Positions 43,129 to 52,454 of a DNA stretch of 64,000 bases are shown here, piece by piece. The notes below the pieces were generated by a model that did not search any database, was not told the origin of the DNA, and saw only the letters and a program-made list of their open reading frames with translations. Each line of letters opens with the position of its first letter. Positions within the stretch are counted from its first letter, which is position 1. A program made the position numbers and the translations under genes. This DNA is from Entomospira culicis (GTDB taxonomy: Bacteria > Spirochaetota > Spirochaetia > WRBN01): contig NZ_CP118181.1 of the NCBI RefSeq assembly GCF_028748145.1, positions 1,178,211 to 1,242,210 of the forward strand, read 5' to 3'.

Positions 43129-44685
43129 CTAGTAATCCTCGTTGTTTTTTCGTAGATATCGCAACAAGTGAATATCTCTGCGATTAGGGGCGAAGCCTTG
43201 CCAATACGCTCTATTCACCAAATGATAATTGTAGGGTGCGAAGAGTCCAATCGCCGCATACTCTTCAAGTAACAACATTTTTTCCGCATCGGCAAGTAAC
43301 TGGGCGCGCGCAACTCTATTTTCTGCGACATCCGCCTGCGCCAAAAGATCCTCAAAATCCTCATTATGGTAACCACTTCGCATGTACATAAAGGGGTTTT
43401 CTTTCGAGAAGTTACGCAAAAAGTCTTCCCCATCCTCGTAGTCCGACATCACCCAAGAGACACGAATCATCTCAAAGTCGCCACTGCGCCAAAGCTCCCG
43501 ATAACGCGCACTCTCAATCGCCTCCAAACGCACCTCAACCCCCTCAATCGCCTGCCAAGCCGACTGTAAATACTCCGCAACCATTCTATCCAACCAAGAG
43601 CTACTATAACGATAGTCTATACGCAAAGGATTCTCTTTACTATACCCAGCCTCGGCAATCAGCACCTTTGCCTTAGCTAAATCCTGATCAATCTCCGGTC
43701 TATCCTCGCCAAACGGCGTAATATAGCTCAAGGCTTGTGGGCGCTCCTCCAACAGATGCGCTAAATCCTCACGGCTTATCGCAATACTCAACGCCTTACG
43801 CACGCGCACATCTTGATATTTAGGAATGTCGTGATTAAAGAGAATAAAATAAGTACTGTTCGCCGGGCTTTGATGAAAAAATTCATTCGGTTGCTCACGC
43901 CTCACTAGCGACAGAGGCATGTTCCGAATCAACCAATCAGCCTCTAGCTGCCGAAAGAGTTGATACGCCACCGACCCATTGCTCACAAAAGAGACCTTAA
44001 TCTCCTTCAGCGTCTGCCCCTCCTCATACGCATAATGATACGGATTGGCTTTGAGGAACATCGTACCATCCTGCTCCTGCTTATCAATGTAGTAAGCACC
44101 ACTCACCCGAGGCATCAGAGCTTGTCCCTCTAGCCAACTCTGGTGCAATACCTGAAACGTTGGATTGGTCAATAGCTCCAAAAAGAAGAAGAATGGCCGT
44201 TCTAACTGCACCCGCATATGATAATCGCTAAGCAGATCTATCGCAGGAGTCTCGCCACTCTCGCCCAAACGAAACGCTTTAGCACCGACAATCACATCAA
44301 AAAGATGCGCAAAAGGCGCACTATTTTTAGGATCTAATACATACATCCAGCTACGATACACATCGTTCATCGTTAAGGGCATGCCGTCGCTAAAGCCAAG
44401 CCCCTCCTTAAGATAGAAGTCATACACCAAACCGTCGGTACTCACCTCCACGCTCGAGAGTAAACCCAACACCACTTCGCCATCCACATCATACGTCATG
44501 AGACCTTCGTGGATATTATGCAAAAAATTATAAGAAGTTAAATCAGTGGCAAAGAGGGGATTAAGACTCGTCATGCTCCGTGCATAAATAAGATGAAAGG
44601 GGCGTTCCCCTGTTGATGAGGCTTGACAGCCCAGCCAAAATAGACTTAACACCAGCCAGCCTAGCCATTTAACCCATGTACGCAT
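43129..44685 (-). CDS. OppA-type solute-binding lipoprotein
   Basis: A 518-residue extracytoplasmic binding protein of the SBP_bac_5 family (oligopeptide/dipeptide/nickel). Lipobox FWLGC with Cys20; then LNPLFATDLTSYNFLHNIHEGLMTYD, GLVYDFYLKEGLGFSDGMPLTMNDVYRSWMYVLD and VRKALSIAISRE, all family landmarks. The ATG at 44685 is chosen because GGAGAGGTG lies just upstream. No oppBCDF genes adjoin; it may share a permease encoded elsewhere. Ligand unknown. Confidence 0.9.
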   Translation of the reverse strand: MRTWVKWLGWLVLSLFWLGCQASSTGERPFHLIYARSMTSLNPLFATDLTSYNFLHNIHEGLMTYDVDGEVVLGLLSSVEVSTDGLVYDFYLKEGLGFSDGMPLTMNDVYRSWMYVLDPKNSAPFAHLFDVIVGAKAFRLGESGETPAIDLLSDYHMRVQLERPFFFFLELLTNPTFQVLHQSWLEGQALMPRVSGAYYIDKQEQDGTMFLKANPYHYAYEEGQTLKEIKVSFVSNGSVAYQLFRQLEADWLIRNMPLSLVRREQPNEFFHQSPANSTYFILFNHDIPKYQDVRVRKALSIAISREDLAHLLEERPQALSYITPFGEDRPEIDQDLAKAKVLIAEAGYSKENPLRIDYRYSSSWLDRMVAEYLQSAWQAIEGVEVRLEAIESARYRELWRSGDFEMIRVSWVMSDYEDGEDFLRNFSKENPFMYMRSGYHNEDFEDLLAQADVAENRVARAQLLADAEKMLLLEEYAAIGLFAPYNYHLVNRAYWQGFAPNRRDIHLLRYLRKNNEDY

Positions 44686-44747
44686 ATCACCTCTCCATAA
44701 CCATTGATTGCTTCGCCATAAACACAAAAAGCACCGTCATCGACAAT

Positions 44748-45014
44748 CTACTCTTCGCCAAACTTACTGGCAAATACTGCCTTAAGCGCCTCTTCCGCTT
44801 GAGCTTCATCCTCACCATCAATCTCTAAGGTAACCTCGCTACCGTAAAGAGCGCTTACCCCAATCAAACTCATAATTGACTTGGCATTAACTCGCTCTTG
44901 ATGCACCACTAAGTATACACTAGAGTCAAACTCACTGGCGCACTGCATAATCATCGAGGCAGGTCGCGCGTGAAGCCCCTCCTTGTTCTCAATTTTCACC
45001 ACTACACTTCGCAT
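44748..45014 (-). CDS. ptsH: Phosphocarrier protein HPr
   Basis: An 88-residue HPr with active-site His15 (EGLHARPAS) and the regulatory Ser46 (NAKSIMSLIGV) that HPr kinase modifies. Both sites are intact, so it can be a carrier and a signalling protein. In several spirochaetes HPr occurs with RpoN and little or no sugar PTS, as a regulatory branch. It lies downstream of rpoN-hpf and has its own promoter. Confidence 0.96.
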   Translation of the reverse strand: MRSVVVKIENKEGLHARPASMIMQCASEFDSSVYLVVHQERVNAKSIMSLIGVSALYGSEVTLEIDGEDEAQAEEALKAVFASKFGEE

Positions 45015-45054
45015 TTATCTTATTATCCTTTATCTAAGCAGATTCTCTTCTCTA

Positions 45055-45083
45055 TTTATAGCATTTTATCCTACCCTTGTAAA
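45055..45083 (-). promoter_or_regulatory. ptsH promoter
   Basis: Minus strand TTTACA, 17 bp, TATAAA with TGC extended -10; leader about 35 nt. Confidence 0.6.
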
Positions 45084-45143
45084 GAGAGCCTCTACAAAAG
45101 CAGGATAAAATAGAATGTTGCAATATAACTGTCTTTTAAAAAA

Positions 45144-45476
45144 TTACTCTAAATTAACACGATCATGGGAGACGTGGGTATGCTTATCTTTGTGTTTGTG
45201 CACGGCATGCGAAAAACCTTCAAAGGTCTCATCAATCACAGCCCAGAGGTTCTCCCCATGGCGACGAATATCGACCGTAGGGGCATGTTGCCAATCGAGC
45301 TTGGCGTGTAAATGCACCTCAAATGTTTCATGATGATGCTCCTGCTTAGGGGTGATGGATAAGTGTATGCGGTTGAGCGTATGCGCCATTTTCTGCCAAT
45401 GCTCCATCTTTTTATGGATGTGCTCTTTGGTTGCGTCACTTACGTGATAGTGTACACCAGTAATCTCAATATCCAC
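45144..45476 (-). CDS. hpf: Ribosome hibernation promoting factor, short form
   Basis: A 110-residue HPF/YfiA protein (MDIEITGVHYHVSDATKEHIHKK; later NLWAVIDETFEGFSHAVHKHKDK). It binds the 30S subunit in slow growth; the short form lacks the C-terminal dimerisation domain of long HPF. The start is GTG at 45476 with AAGGAGG 8 nt upstream. It sits between rpoN and ptsH, the order seen in many bacteria. Confidence 0.92.
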   Translation of the reverse strand: MDIEITGVHYHVSDATKEHIHKKMEHWQKMAHTLNRIHLSITPKQEHHHETFEVHLHAKLDWQHAPTVDIRRHGENLWAVIDETFEGFSHAVHKHKDKHTHVSHDRVNLE

Positions 45477-45555
45477 GACGAATTCCTCCTTAAATGGTGA
45501 GTCTTTTTTAGACTCCTTCTCTTTTATTTTACACTGATTTATCCACTTTCGGCAA

Positions 45556-46830
45556 CTATTTTTGACAAAGAATTTCGTGTCGATACTTATTAATCGTGCG
45601 CCTAGCCAAGTGGATATTCTCTAAAGCTAGCAGACGACTCACTTTAGCATCTGAGAGCCTCTCGCCATAATGGCGATATAAAATATACTTAATCTTCTGC
45701 TTAATCGCCTCGCGCGAATAGTGCGTGCCAGCATGCTCTTGGCGACGACTCAACAGATCTTTTAGCGCAAGCGTTCCCCCATGCATCATGCGGATCGATT
45801 TACCCTTAATAATCCGCGAAACACTCGAGATGCTCATCTGCAAAGATTTTGCAATATCATCAAGTTGCAAGGGCGCAAGGTGCATGCAGTTGCGTTGCAG
45901 ATACTCCCTTTGCGCATCCACAATGCACTGCGCCACGCGTAAAAGTTGCATCGACCGATAACGATGCATGGCCACCACCTCGCCGGCCTCTTGCCACATC
46001 CGCCTTAGCCACGCCAGCTCTTGTGGAGATTGCATCTTCGCCAACAACCCCTGATACTCCGCCTGCGACAACCGCTCTACTCCCATCCAACTCAAGAGGG
46101 CAACCTCAAACTTACCCTCACCCTCCTCCAAAGAGAGATCAACCTGACGATAAACGATAGGCTCACGATCATACGCCAAACCCGGATAAGGGGTAAATTG
46201 CCCAAGATAACGACGCATCAGATCCGCATCGCTCTCCCCAAAGAGCCGACCAGCCATCGCCCAATCACCAGCCTGCCAGTATCCCATCGCATCACGAAAC
46301 ATCAATTCAGGCACCTCTACCCACGAAGCGTGTAATGGCACTTCCTGACTCTGCACCCACAGACTCTCCACCCAGTCGCGCACCGCACAACCGATAGGAT
46401 CTAACCGAGAAATCTCCTTTGCCACGCGTTGCAACATCACTAGCGAAATCGTATCCGTAACCAACGTAGAGAGCGGTAAACGATGAAAGCCCTCCGCAGA
46501 GAGATTACTCACAATCCGCACTCCCGCCTCGTATGCTAGGGGAGAGCTCGCGTGCAATTGCCATTGCGCAAGTAGAACCTCGCTCAGCCTTGGACGATCT
46601 ACTACCGTCTCTTCAAAAAATTCGGCACTCCCACTCCCGCCTGCACGCAAACCAGAAGAGTCCTCGCTTTGGGTTAAGAAGAGATTCTCCTCAACCACCA
46701 AAGCAAGTGCCTCCTCATACGCCACCTGCGGAAGCGTCAACATCTGCGCCGTGGTATACAACAGACGCTGGGCAACCCCCACCTGCGTCGTGGCGATGGC
46801 TTGACTCTGCTCTATTCCCACATGGCTCAT
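45556..46830 (-). CDS. rpoN: RNA polymerase sigma-54 factor
   Basis: A 424-residue RpoN. Glutamine/leucine-rich region I, a core-binding middle region (DPIGCAVRDWVESLW), a helix-turn-helix (LQMSISSVSRIIKGKSIR), and the C-terminal RpoN box ARRTINKYR (409-417) that reads the -24 element. Lies 14 bp after pheT and so may be co-transcribed with it. No enhancer-binding protein and no clear -24/-12 promoter were noticed in the window. Confidence 0.95.
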   Translation of the reverse strand: MSHVGIEQSQAIATTQVGVAQRLLYTTAQMLTLPQVAYEEALALVVEENLFLTQSEDSSGLRAGGSGSAEFFEETVVDRPRLSEVLLAQWQLHASSPLAYEAGVRIVSNLSAEGFHRLPLSTLVTDTISLVMLQRVAKEISRLDPIGCAVRDWVESLWVQSQEVPLHASWVEVPELMFRDAMGYWQAGDWAMAGRLFGESDADLMRRYLGQFTPYPGLAYDREPIVYRQVDLSLEEGEGKFEVALLSWMGVERLSQAEYQGLLAKMQSPQELAWLRRMWQEAGEVVAMHRYRSMQLLRVAQCIVDAQREYLQRNCMHLAPLQLDDIAKSLQMSISSVSRIIKGKSIRMMHGGTLALKDLLSRRQEHAGTHYSREAIKQKIKYILYRHYGERLSDAKVSRLLALENIHLARRTINKYRHEILCQK

Positions 46831-46844
46831 CTTAGCCGATATCC

Positions 46845-49277
46845 CTACTGCTTAAGGAGATATCCAGCTTCGCTAAAGGCTTGCATCACGCGCTCTTCTG
46901 CCTCTTTTACCTGCTTGGCATCGAGCGTTGCCTCCTGCGACCCGAAAATCGCGCGCATCGTAACATGACGCTCCTTGCTTTCCGCTGGTTGATAGATATC
47001 AAACATCGAATACTCCTGTAGATAAGGAATATCCACCGAGGCTAGTACCGCCATCAAATCGCTTGTCTTCTGCTCTTCTTTCAAAATCCACGTACTATCG
47101 AAACGCGAGCTAGGGTAACGCGATAGGCTCTTATAGGGAAATTCCTTGCGCTCCGTAGCCGACGGCAACACACTCATCTCCAGTAAGAGCAAGCTAGCAT
47201 GCCCACGCACCTTATACTCCTTTAAGAGTAGCGGATGTATCGCGCTGACACTACCGCATACCACGCCATTCACCGACAAAGAGGCGCGTTCGTAAGGATG
47301 CAGCCCAAACCAATCTTCAGGATAGAGAGGCATTGCCTTAGGTTCAAGTTCAATGCTAATCTCCTGATTTAAATAACGCCCCAGCGCCTGTGTGTGATCG
47401 AGCAACTGCATAAAAGGTGATGCTTTATAGTCATAGTAAAGAATCGCCAAGTGCTTGCACTCTTTACTAAAGTTGACAGGATCATGCTCTTGCACGCGAC
47501 CCAACTCAAAAAGGCGAAAAGCATCGCTATGTTTGCTGTTCAACTCTAATGCACGCAACAAACTAGCCACGAGCGTCGGGCGCATACGATCATGCTCCAC
47601 ATTGGTACTATTGAGCATCTTGAGCGCCTCATTATGCGCTGGCCAGTGCGCGCGTTCTAACAACTCTAGCCCCACCAGCGGATGGGTCATTACCTCAAAG
47701 GCTTGCGCGTGGAGTACCATAAAATCTTGAATACGACGCTCAATCTGCACAAAATCAGCCAAGAAGTTAGGCGCAACTGGCAAATGCGGCGGTTGTGGCA
47801 CAATGCGATCAAAGCCATAAACACGCAAGATCTCCTCTAAAATATCCTCGGCAATCGCGGTCGATTTGGTTGCGCGAAAGGTAGGGGGCGTTACGCGCAA
47901 TCCATCATCGGTTAGCTCGGTGTGATAGGCTAATCGGGAGAGAATCTCTGCCATGCTCTGATAGGATAACTCAAGACCTAAACGGCGATGCACCCAAGAT
48001 TGCTCGATAGTAATGCTTTGTGGCCTTGATTGCGCCTCTCTTGCCATTAAGATTGGGGATGAAATAACCGCTTGAGGCATCAACTCTTCGATCAACGCGC
48101 TCATACGGAGTAGCGTGAGCGTGATCGCGTGCGGATCGAGGGACTTTTCATAACGCGTAGAAGAGTCGGTACGAAGCCCCAAGCGTAGCGAACTCTTGCG
48201 CACTGTGCTCGCATCCCACACCGCAGCCTCCAAAAGAATCGCCTTAGTGCCACTCTCCACCATGCTCGCCTCTCCACCCATAATCCCCGCGATAATCTGC
48301 ACCTCTTGTGCATCGGCAATCACCACGTCGCCAACCACAAGATCGCGCGTCTGACCATCTAACGTAACAAACGAACGAGGCTCCGCTAACTCCATCACCT
48401 CAAGGCGATTGCCGGCGAGTTTTGCGCGATCGTAAATGTGATTAGGGATACCCAGCTCCAGCATCACATAATTGGAGATATCGACAATAATATTGATCGA
48501 TCGCAAGCCCAGTAAGTAGAGGCGATACTGCAACCACAACGGGCTTCCCTGCTCCACATCCACATGATCCATCAATAATCCTGCATACGACAAGGCACAA
48601 TCGCTCTTAATCTCTAACGTAAAAGGAGAGGTTGCGACACTGGGTAAAGATTGCATCCGCGCCTCTTGCCAAGGTGTATCGTAGGGATTACTAAATGGGC
48701 GATCCATCACCGCGGCCACCTCGCGCGCCATGCCCAGCATGCCCCAGAGGTCATTACGATGGGTGATCGATTTATTGTCGATATGCAACAACGTATCGCT
48801 GTAGAGCCCCAAAACATCGACCAAAAGCTTCCCTAATGGTGCGTTAGCGTCGGTAAGATAGCTATCTAAAATCCATAAGCCTTGATGATCCTCACTCACC
48901 CCAAGCTCCTTAGCCGAGCAGAGCATGCCCGCACTAGCTACCCCTGCAATCTCCTTACTAGATAGGATCATCCCATCATCAAAGTGTGTGCCTACCGGCG
49001 CGTAAGCCACAAAGTTGCCCACATGCATATTCTGTGCGCCACAGACAACGCTAGAAGAAGATCCACCCAAATCGATGGTTACGATTTGCAAGCTCTTTGC
49101 GTTAGGATGAGGGCTCATGGCCGTTACCTTGGCGACTTGTACATGCGCTAATGCACGATTCCTCATCTCAATCTTCTCTACTTCACAACTTGCTCGGGTA
49201 AGCTTTTCAGCTAGCTCTTGGGCGCTAACCCCCGATAAATCGACCCACTCGTTTAGCCACTGCCACGAAATTACCAT
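46845..49277 (-). CDS. pheT: Phenylalanyl-tRNA synthetase beta subunit
   Basis: An 810-residue PheT with the bacterial domain order: N-terminal tRNA-binding OB fold (about 40-150, PHPNAKSLQIVTIDLG), B3/B4 editing domain, B5 (about 400-475), catalytic-like core and C-terminal FDX-ACB domain (YPSSRFDSTWILKEEQ ... MRAIFGSQEATLDAKQV). Length is normal. pheS is not upstream, so the two subunit genes are split here. Confidence 0.96.
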   Translation of the reverse strand: MVISWQWLNEWVDLSGVSAQELAEKLTRASCEVEKIEMRNRALAHVQVAKVTAMSPHPNAKSLQIVTIDLGGSSSSVVCGAQNMHVGNFVAYAPVGTHFDDGMILSSKEIAGVASAGMLCSAKELGVSEDHQGLWILDSYLTDANAPLGKLLVDVLGLYSDTLLHIDNKSITHRNDLWGMLGMAREVAAVMDRPFSNPYDTPWQEARMQSLPSVATSPFTLEIKSDCALSYAGLLMDHVDVEQGSPLWLQYRLYLLGLRSINIIVDISNYVMLELGIPNHIYDRAKLAGNRLEVMELAEPRSFVTLDGQTRDLVVGDVVIADAQEVQIIAGIMGGEASMVESGTKAILLEAAVWDASTVRKSSLRLGLRTDSSTRYEKSLDPHAITLTLLRMSALIEELMPQAVISSPILMAREAQSRPQSITIEQSWVHRRLGLELSYQSMAEILSRLAYHTELTDDGLRVTPPTFRATKSTAIAEDILEEILRVYGFDRIVPQPPHLPVAPNFLADFVQIERRIQDFMVLHAQAFEVMTHPLVGLELLERAHWPAHNEALKMLNSTNVEHDRMRPTLVASLLRALELNSKHSDAFRLFELGRVQEHDPVNFSKECKHLAILYYDYKASPFMQLLDHTQALGRYLNQEISIELEPKAMPLYPEDWFGLHPYERASLSVNGVVCGSVSAIHPLLLKEYKVRGHASLLLLEMSVLPSATERKEFPYKSLSRYPSSRFDSTWILKEEQKTSDLMAVLASVDIPYLQEYSMFDIYQPAESKERHVTMRAIFGSQEATLDAKQVKEAEERVMQAFSEAGYLLKQ

Positions 49278-49368
49278 GCTCTTTTATCCTACTTTTACAA
49301 TATTATGTTGCTTTCACACTTAGATCTTTATTCTATCCGATTTTTACGCCTTTGACAACAGATCCAAA

Positions 49369-49953
49369 TTAACGCTCATCACAACTACAAGCGTAGGAGT
49401 AGACGATACTAATCAATTGATGGTCGGGTTCGGGGTTGATGTGAATTGCGTAGATGTCGCTGAAGAAAAAATAGCCAGAGGCTTCGTCATGGAGAATTTC
49501 GGCACCTTTGCCTGCCTCTAACGCGAAGATCGCCTCATAAAGTTCGGGCGTGGCACGCTGGTAGAGCCTCTCTGCGAGTGCCAAAATCTCTTCAAGGGCT
49601 ACCCCTTCGGTCATAGCGATATCAAAGGAGACGGCAATCACCGCGTCATCCTCCGCAAGATAGAGATAATTGAGCGCGCCTGCGTATCCATGCCAAGAGC
49701 GATCGTACGTATAGATGGCGATAAAGTTGTTGCCATTATCGGCCTCTTGCATCCCCTCCGCACGCATGAGATCTTCCCAAGATGCACCAAAACCCACCGC
49801 AAAAGGATAATCAAACGGCGCTTCTTGGCTCACCCGCGAAACATCCTTCATCGGCGCGAGGGCGCTAGTAGCTCCTTGCTCGCCTGATTGCTTACACCCC
49901 ACCAACCCCAATACCATCCACATACTCATCCATACTTTATGCACGCGCATCAT
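49369..49953 (-). CDS. Hypothetical lipoprotein
   Basis: A 194-residue protein with a lipobox (LGLVGC, Cys20). Mature part begins with a Ser/Gln/Gly linker, then an alpha/beta domain (FAVGFGASWEDLMRAEGMQ, AGALNYLYLAEDDAVIAVSFDI), with paired Cys in the terminal YACSCDER. AAGGAG touches the first ATG; a GTG three codons later has ideal spacing and may be the real start. No family recognised. Confidence 0.65.
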   Translation of the reverse strand: MMRVHKVWMSMWMVLGLVGCKQSGEQGATSALAPMKDVSRVSQEAPFDYPFAVGFGASWEDLMRAEGMQEADNGNNFIAIYTYDRSWHGYAGALNYLYLAEDDAVIAVSFDIAMTEGVALEEILALAERLYQRATPELYEAIFALEAGKGAEILHDEASGYFFFSDIYAIHINPEPDHQLISIVYSYACSCDER

Positions 49954-50009
49954 CTCCTTACTCTATCGCTAATAAGCCTACTCTAGTTTCGTCTTTTTAG
50001 CGAAATTAC

Positions 50010-50038
50010 TTGACAGCTTTCTCTTTTTTCTCTACACT
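50010..50038 (+). promoter_or_regulatory. Promoter of alpha/beta hydrolase gene
   Basis: TTGACA, 17 bp, TACACT. A first ATG lies nine bases later, but a second in-frame ATG at 50069 follows AAAGGA and begins the signal peptide. Confidence 0.75.
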
Positions 50039-50068
50039 TATGATATTATGAATAATAAAGGAAAATTT

Positions 50069-51040
50069 ATGCACGATCTCCTTCTCTCCTCCGTAGCGCT
50101 CTTGTCGTTTGCCGGAGTGCTTGGCGCCAAAAGCGATCTATCTAATATAACTATCCACCAATTGGAAAACCATATTACGCAACAAGAGGCCGCGGTAGCG
50201 GGCGTAATTGACGGCGCGCAAAAGCTCATTCGCTGGTACGATGCGCCCAATACCCCCACCGACACTGTGATTCTCTACTTTCATGGCTACTCTGCTAGCC
50301 GTCAAGAGATCGATCCTGTGCCAAAGCTCCTCGCCGACGCGCTAGGCGCGAACATCTTTTATACTCGCTTTAAGGGACACGGCATTACTGGCGGTGGCGT
50401 CGCCTTTAAGGGAGTTACCTTTGAAGACTGGATCGCAGATGCCGAAGAGGCCATGCAGATCGCGCGTATTTTAGGGAAAAAAGTGATCATTATCGCCCAC
50501 TCCAATGGCGCGGTGATGGCGATGCACCTGATGCAACAATATCCACAAGAGATCGTCGCAGGACTCTTTGTAGCGCCGAACTTTCGTCCTACCAATCGCG
50601 CCTCCACGTTACTCACCAATAAGTGGGGATACAAACTCGCCACCTTACTCTACAAAGATTCGCTCTATGGATCAGTAGATGGAGATAAATTCACCGCACC
50701 CGAAGGGTTATTCCCCCATGTTTGGAGCAACACCCAGCATCTCCATGCCACACAAGCGCTAGCCATTGGGGTAAAGCGTCTGCAAGCCTATCCCGTAGAA
50801 CGCATGCGCGTGCCTCTCTTTGTGATTGCCTCCGACCATGACAAGGTCGTAGAGACTAGCTACACCAAAAAGATCTTTATGCGCTATGGGGTGGAGAATC
50901 AAACTGCCAAAGAGTTACGTATCGAAAACCACACGAACACCCAAGGCGAACATACCATCACCGGTGACATGAAAGCACCCCACACCTCTAAGCCCTTTGC
51001 CCAAGCGATGCTTGCGTTTATCCACGCACAGCAACCTTAA
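50069..51040 (+). CDS. Exported alpha/beta hydrolase (lipase/esterase-like)
   Basis: A 323-residue protein beginning with a signal peptide (MHDLLLSSVALLSFAGVLGA). The hydrolase core has YFHGYSAS (oxyanion loop), nucleophile Ser145 in AHSNGA, VIASDHDKVVE for the acid and a late IENHTNT/GEH for the His. The first Gly of GxSxG is Ala. Resembles serine aminopeptidase/monoacylglycerol-lipase type enzymes acting in the periplasm. Start chosen by the AAAGGA site; an upstream ATG at 50048 would add seven polar residues before the signal peptide. Confidence 0.82.
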   Translation: MHDLLLSSVALLSFAGVLGAKSDLSNITIHQLENHITQQEAAVAGVIDGAQKLIRWYDAPNTPTDTVILYFHGYSASRQEIDPVPKLLADALGANIFYTRFKGHGITGGGVAFKGVTFEDWIADAEEAMQIARILGKKVIIIAHSNGAVMAMHLMQQYPQEIVAGLFVAPNFRPTNRASTLLTNKWGYKLATLLYKDSLYGSVDGDKFTAPEGLFPHVWSNTQHLHATQALAIGVKRLQAYPVERMRVPLFVIASDHDKVVETSYTKKIFMRYGVENQTAKELRIENHTNTQGEHTITGDMKAPHTSKPFAQAMLAFIHAQQP

Positions 51041-51062
51041 TTATCAATGCAAAAAAAGAGTA

Positions 51063-51842
51063 CTAACCAATATGGTGTAAACGATAAAGCTCCATAAAGT
51101 TTGTCTTCACTTGCTGGGTGAGCGCCTCTAAGGGCGTTTTGGTGAGGACGCTCGCCTGTTGGTACACATGCACCATGTTATGCGGATGATTGGTCTTACC
51201 ACGATGCGGAACTGGGCTCAAATAAGGGGAGTCCGTCTCTAATAAAATACGATTGGCAGGCGTGTAGCTCAACGCATCTTGGATGTCGGAGGCATTTTTA
51301 AAGGTAATCAGCCCCGAAAAACTCAAGTAAGCTCCCATATCTAGCCAACGCTTGGCCTCGGTGCGACCACCCGTAAAACAGTGTACCACCACGCGGGGTA
51401 CGCCAATACGCTTCACCATCGCGTAGGCCTCATCAAAGGCATCACGAATATGCAGCATCGCTGGTAAATCATACTGATCTGCCAAACTCAATTGTGCCTC
51501 AAATGCCACCTGCTGCTTGCGCTTATCGTGTTCTATTCGACTATAATCTAAGCCGATCTCGCCAATGCCGATCACCTTAGGATCATCTAATACGCCCATC
51601 ATCTCCTCAAAATTGAAAGGATGATCGACATCGAGCGGGTGCATGCCGATGACGAGGTAGGCGCGCGTATAAGCCGACAAAAGTGCCAAACGATCGGCGA
51701 TACTCAATTGAATATCACCTGCATCGATAATGGCAAATAATCCCTCGTCAAACGCACGCGTCAACCACTCCATCGCCTGTGGCTCTGCGCCCAACGTCTG
51801 CGACATATGGCAGTGATGATCAATCATATCCTTTAACAACAT
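51063..51842 (-). CDS. tatD: TatD-family metal-dependent hydrolase
   Basis: A 259-residue TIM-barrel DNase/hydrolase. Metal-binding HxH (H10-C-H12, MIDHHCHM), GEIGLDYS with the bridging Glu, MLHIRDA, VVHCFTGG and LETDSPYLSPVPHRGKTNHP are all present. The ATG at 51842 is preferred because AGGAGAGG lies immediately upstream; the seven extra codons of the longer frame are that binding site. Confidence 0.93.
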   Translation of the reverse strand: MLLKDMIDHHCHMSQTLGAEPQAMEWLTRAFDEGLFAIIDAGDIQLSIADRLALLSAYTRAYLVIGMHPLDVDHPFNFEEMMGVLDDPKVIGIGEIGLDYSRIEHDKRKQQVAFEAQLSLADQYDLPAMLHIRDAFDEAYAMVKRIGVPRVVVHCFTGGRTEAKRWLDMGAYLSFSGLITFKNASDIQDALSYTPANRILLETDSPYLSPVPHRGKTNHPHNMVHVYQQASVLTKTPLEALTQQVKTNFMELYRLHHIG

Positions 51843-51929
51843 CAGCCTCTCCTCTCTTCTCATTATAACACGACTTGCCCTTTATTCATAACAAATTCTT
51901 GCCAAATTGTCAATCACAAACATTATCTC

Positions 51930-51958
51930 TTGACAAATCGCGTAAGCCTCGCTACACT
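51930..51958 (+). promoter_or_regulatory. Promoter (leaderless type) of 51965 gene
   Basis: TTGACA, 17 bp, TACACT, then AGATAT and ATG. No Shine-Dalgarno. An earlier in-frame ATG at 51875 lies upstream of this promoter and is not used if the promoter is real. Confidence 0.72.
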
Positions 51959-51964
51959 AGATAT

Positions 51965-52414
51965 ATGGCAACACTAGAAAATATCGATTGTGCACAGACA
52001 TTGTTAGGATCGCCAGCCATTCTCTGGCCGTTGATTTCACATCAAGAGAATTGGGCGCTGTGGTTTGCACAAACCAGTAGCGATCTCGTTGTGGGCAAAC
52101 CTTTCGATCTCACCATCACCTACTTTCCCACCGAAGAGACAAATATCTGGCAAGCCGAAATACGTCATATTAAAGAGCAGGTTGCTCTCGAATTTACCTT
52201 GAATCAGCCAGATCTTGCGCTACAGACATCGGTGAAATTCTTTATTCGCCAAAATAATGACACCATCTTCCTCACTGTCCAACAGAGTGGTTTTCAGTAT
52301 GAAGGATTTCTGCACGCTCTAAAGATCCGTAAAGAGCGCAAGCGTCTGCTCAAATTTTGGCAAAAAGCGCTCCTTAAACTACAATATCAAGTGGAGCGTC
52401 GCTTAGGCAACTAA
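51965..52414 (+). CDS. Conserved-looking protein, possible SRPBCC fold
   Basis: A 149-residue soluble protein. The pattern of an N-terminal LLGSPAILWPLISHQENWALWF segment, alternating strands (VVGKPFDLTITYFP, IWQAEIRHIKEQVALEFTL, IFLTVQQSGF) and a long basic C-terminal helix (RKRLLKFWQKALLKLQYQVERR) resembles the START/AHSA1 (SRPBCC) ligand-binding fold, but this is by eye only. The start is set by the promoter six bases upstream. Confidence 0.6.
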   Translation: MATLENIDCAQTLLGSPAILWPLISHQENWALWFAQTSSDLVVGKPFDLTITYFPTEETNIWQAEIRHIKEQVALEFTLNQPDLALQTSVKFFIRQNNDTIFLTVQQSGFQYEGFLHALKIRKERKRLLKFWQKALLKLQYQVERRLGN

Positions 52415-52418
52415 GCCC

Positions 52419-52447
52419 TTGACAAACTCCCACATTCTATCTATTAT
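52419..52447 (+). promoter_or_regulatory. Promoter (leaderless type) of PEGA gene
   Basis: TTGACA begins four bases after the upstream stop; 17 bp; TATTAT; then AAAAGCT and ATG. No Shine-Dalgarno. Confidence 0.72.
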
Positions 52448-52454
52448 AAAAGCT

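Noticed and set aside
45486-45510. GAGTC-TAAAAAA-GACTC hairpin between rpoN and hpf as a terminator
   Set aside because: Only a 5-bp stem and no T run after it in the direction of transcription; it sits just ahead of the hpf ribosome binding site.
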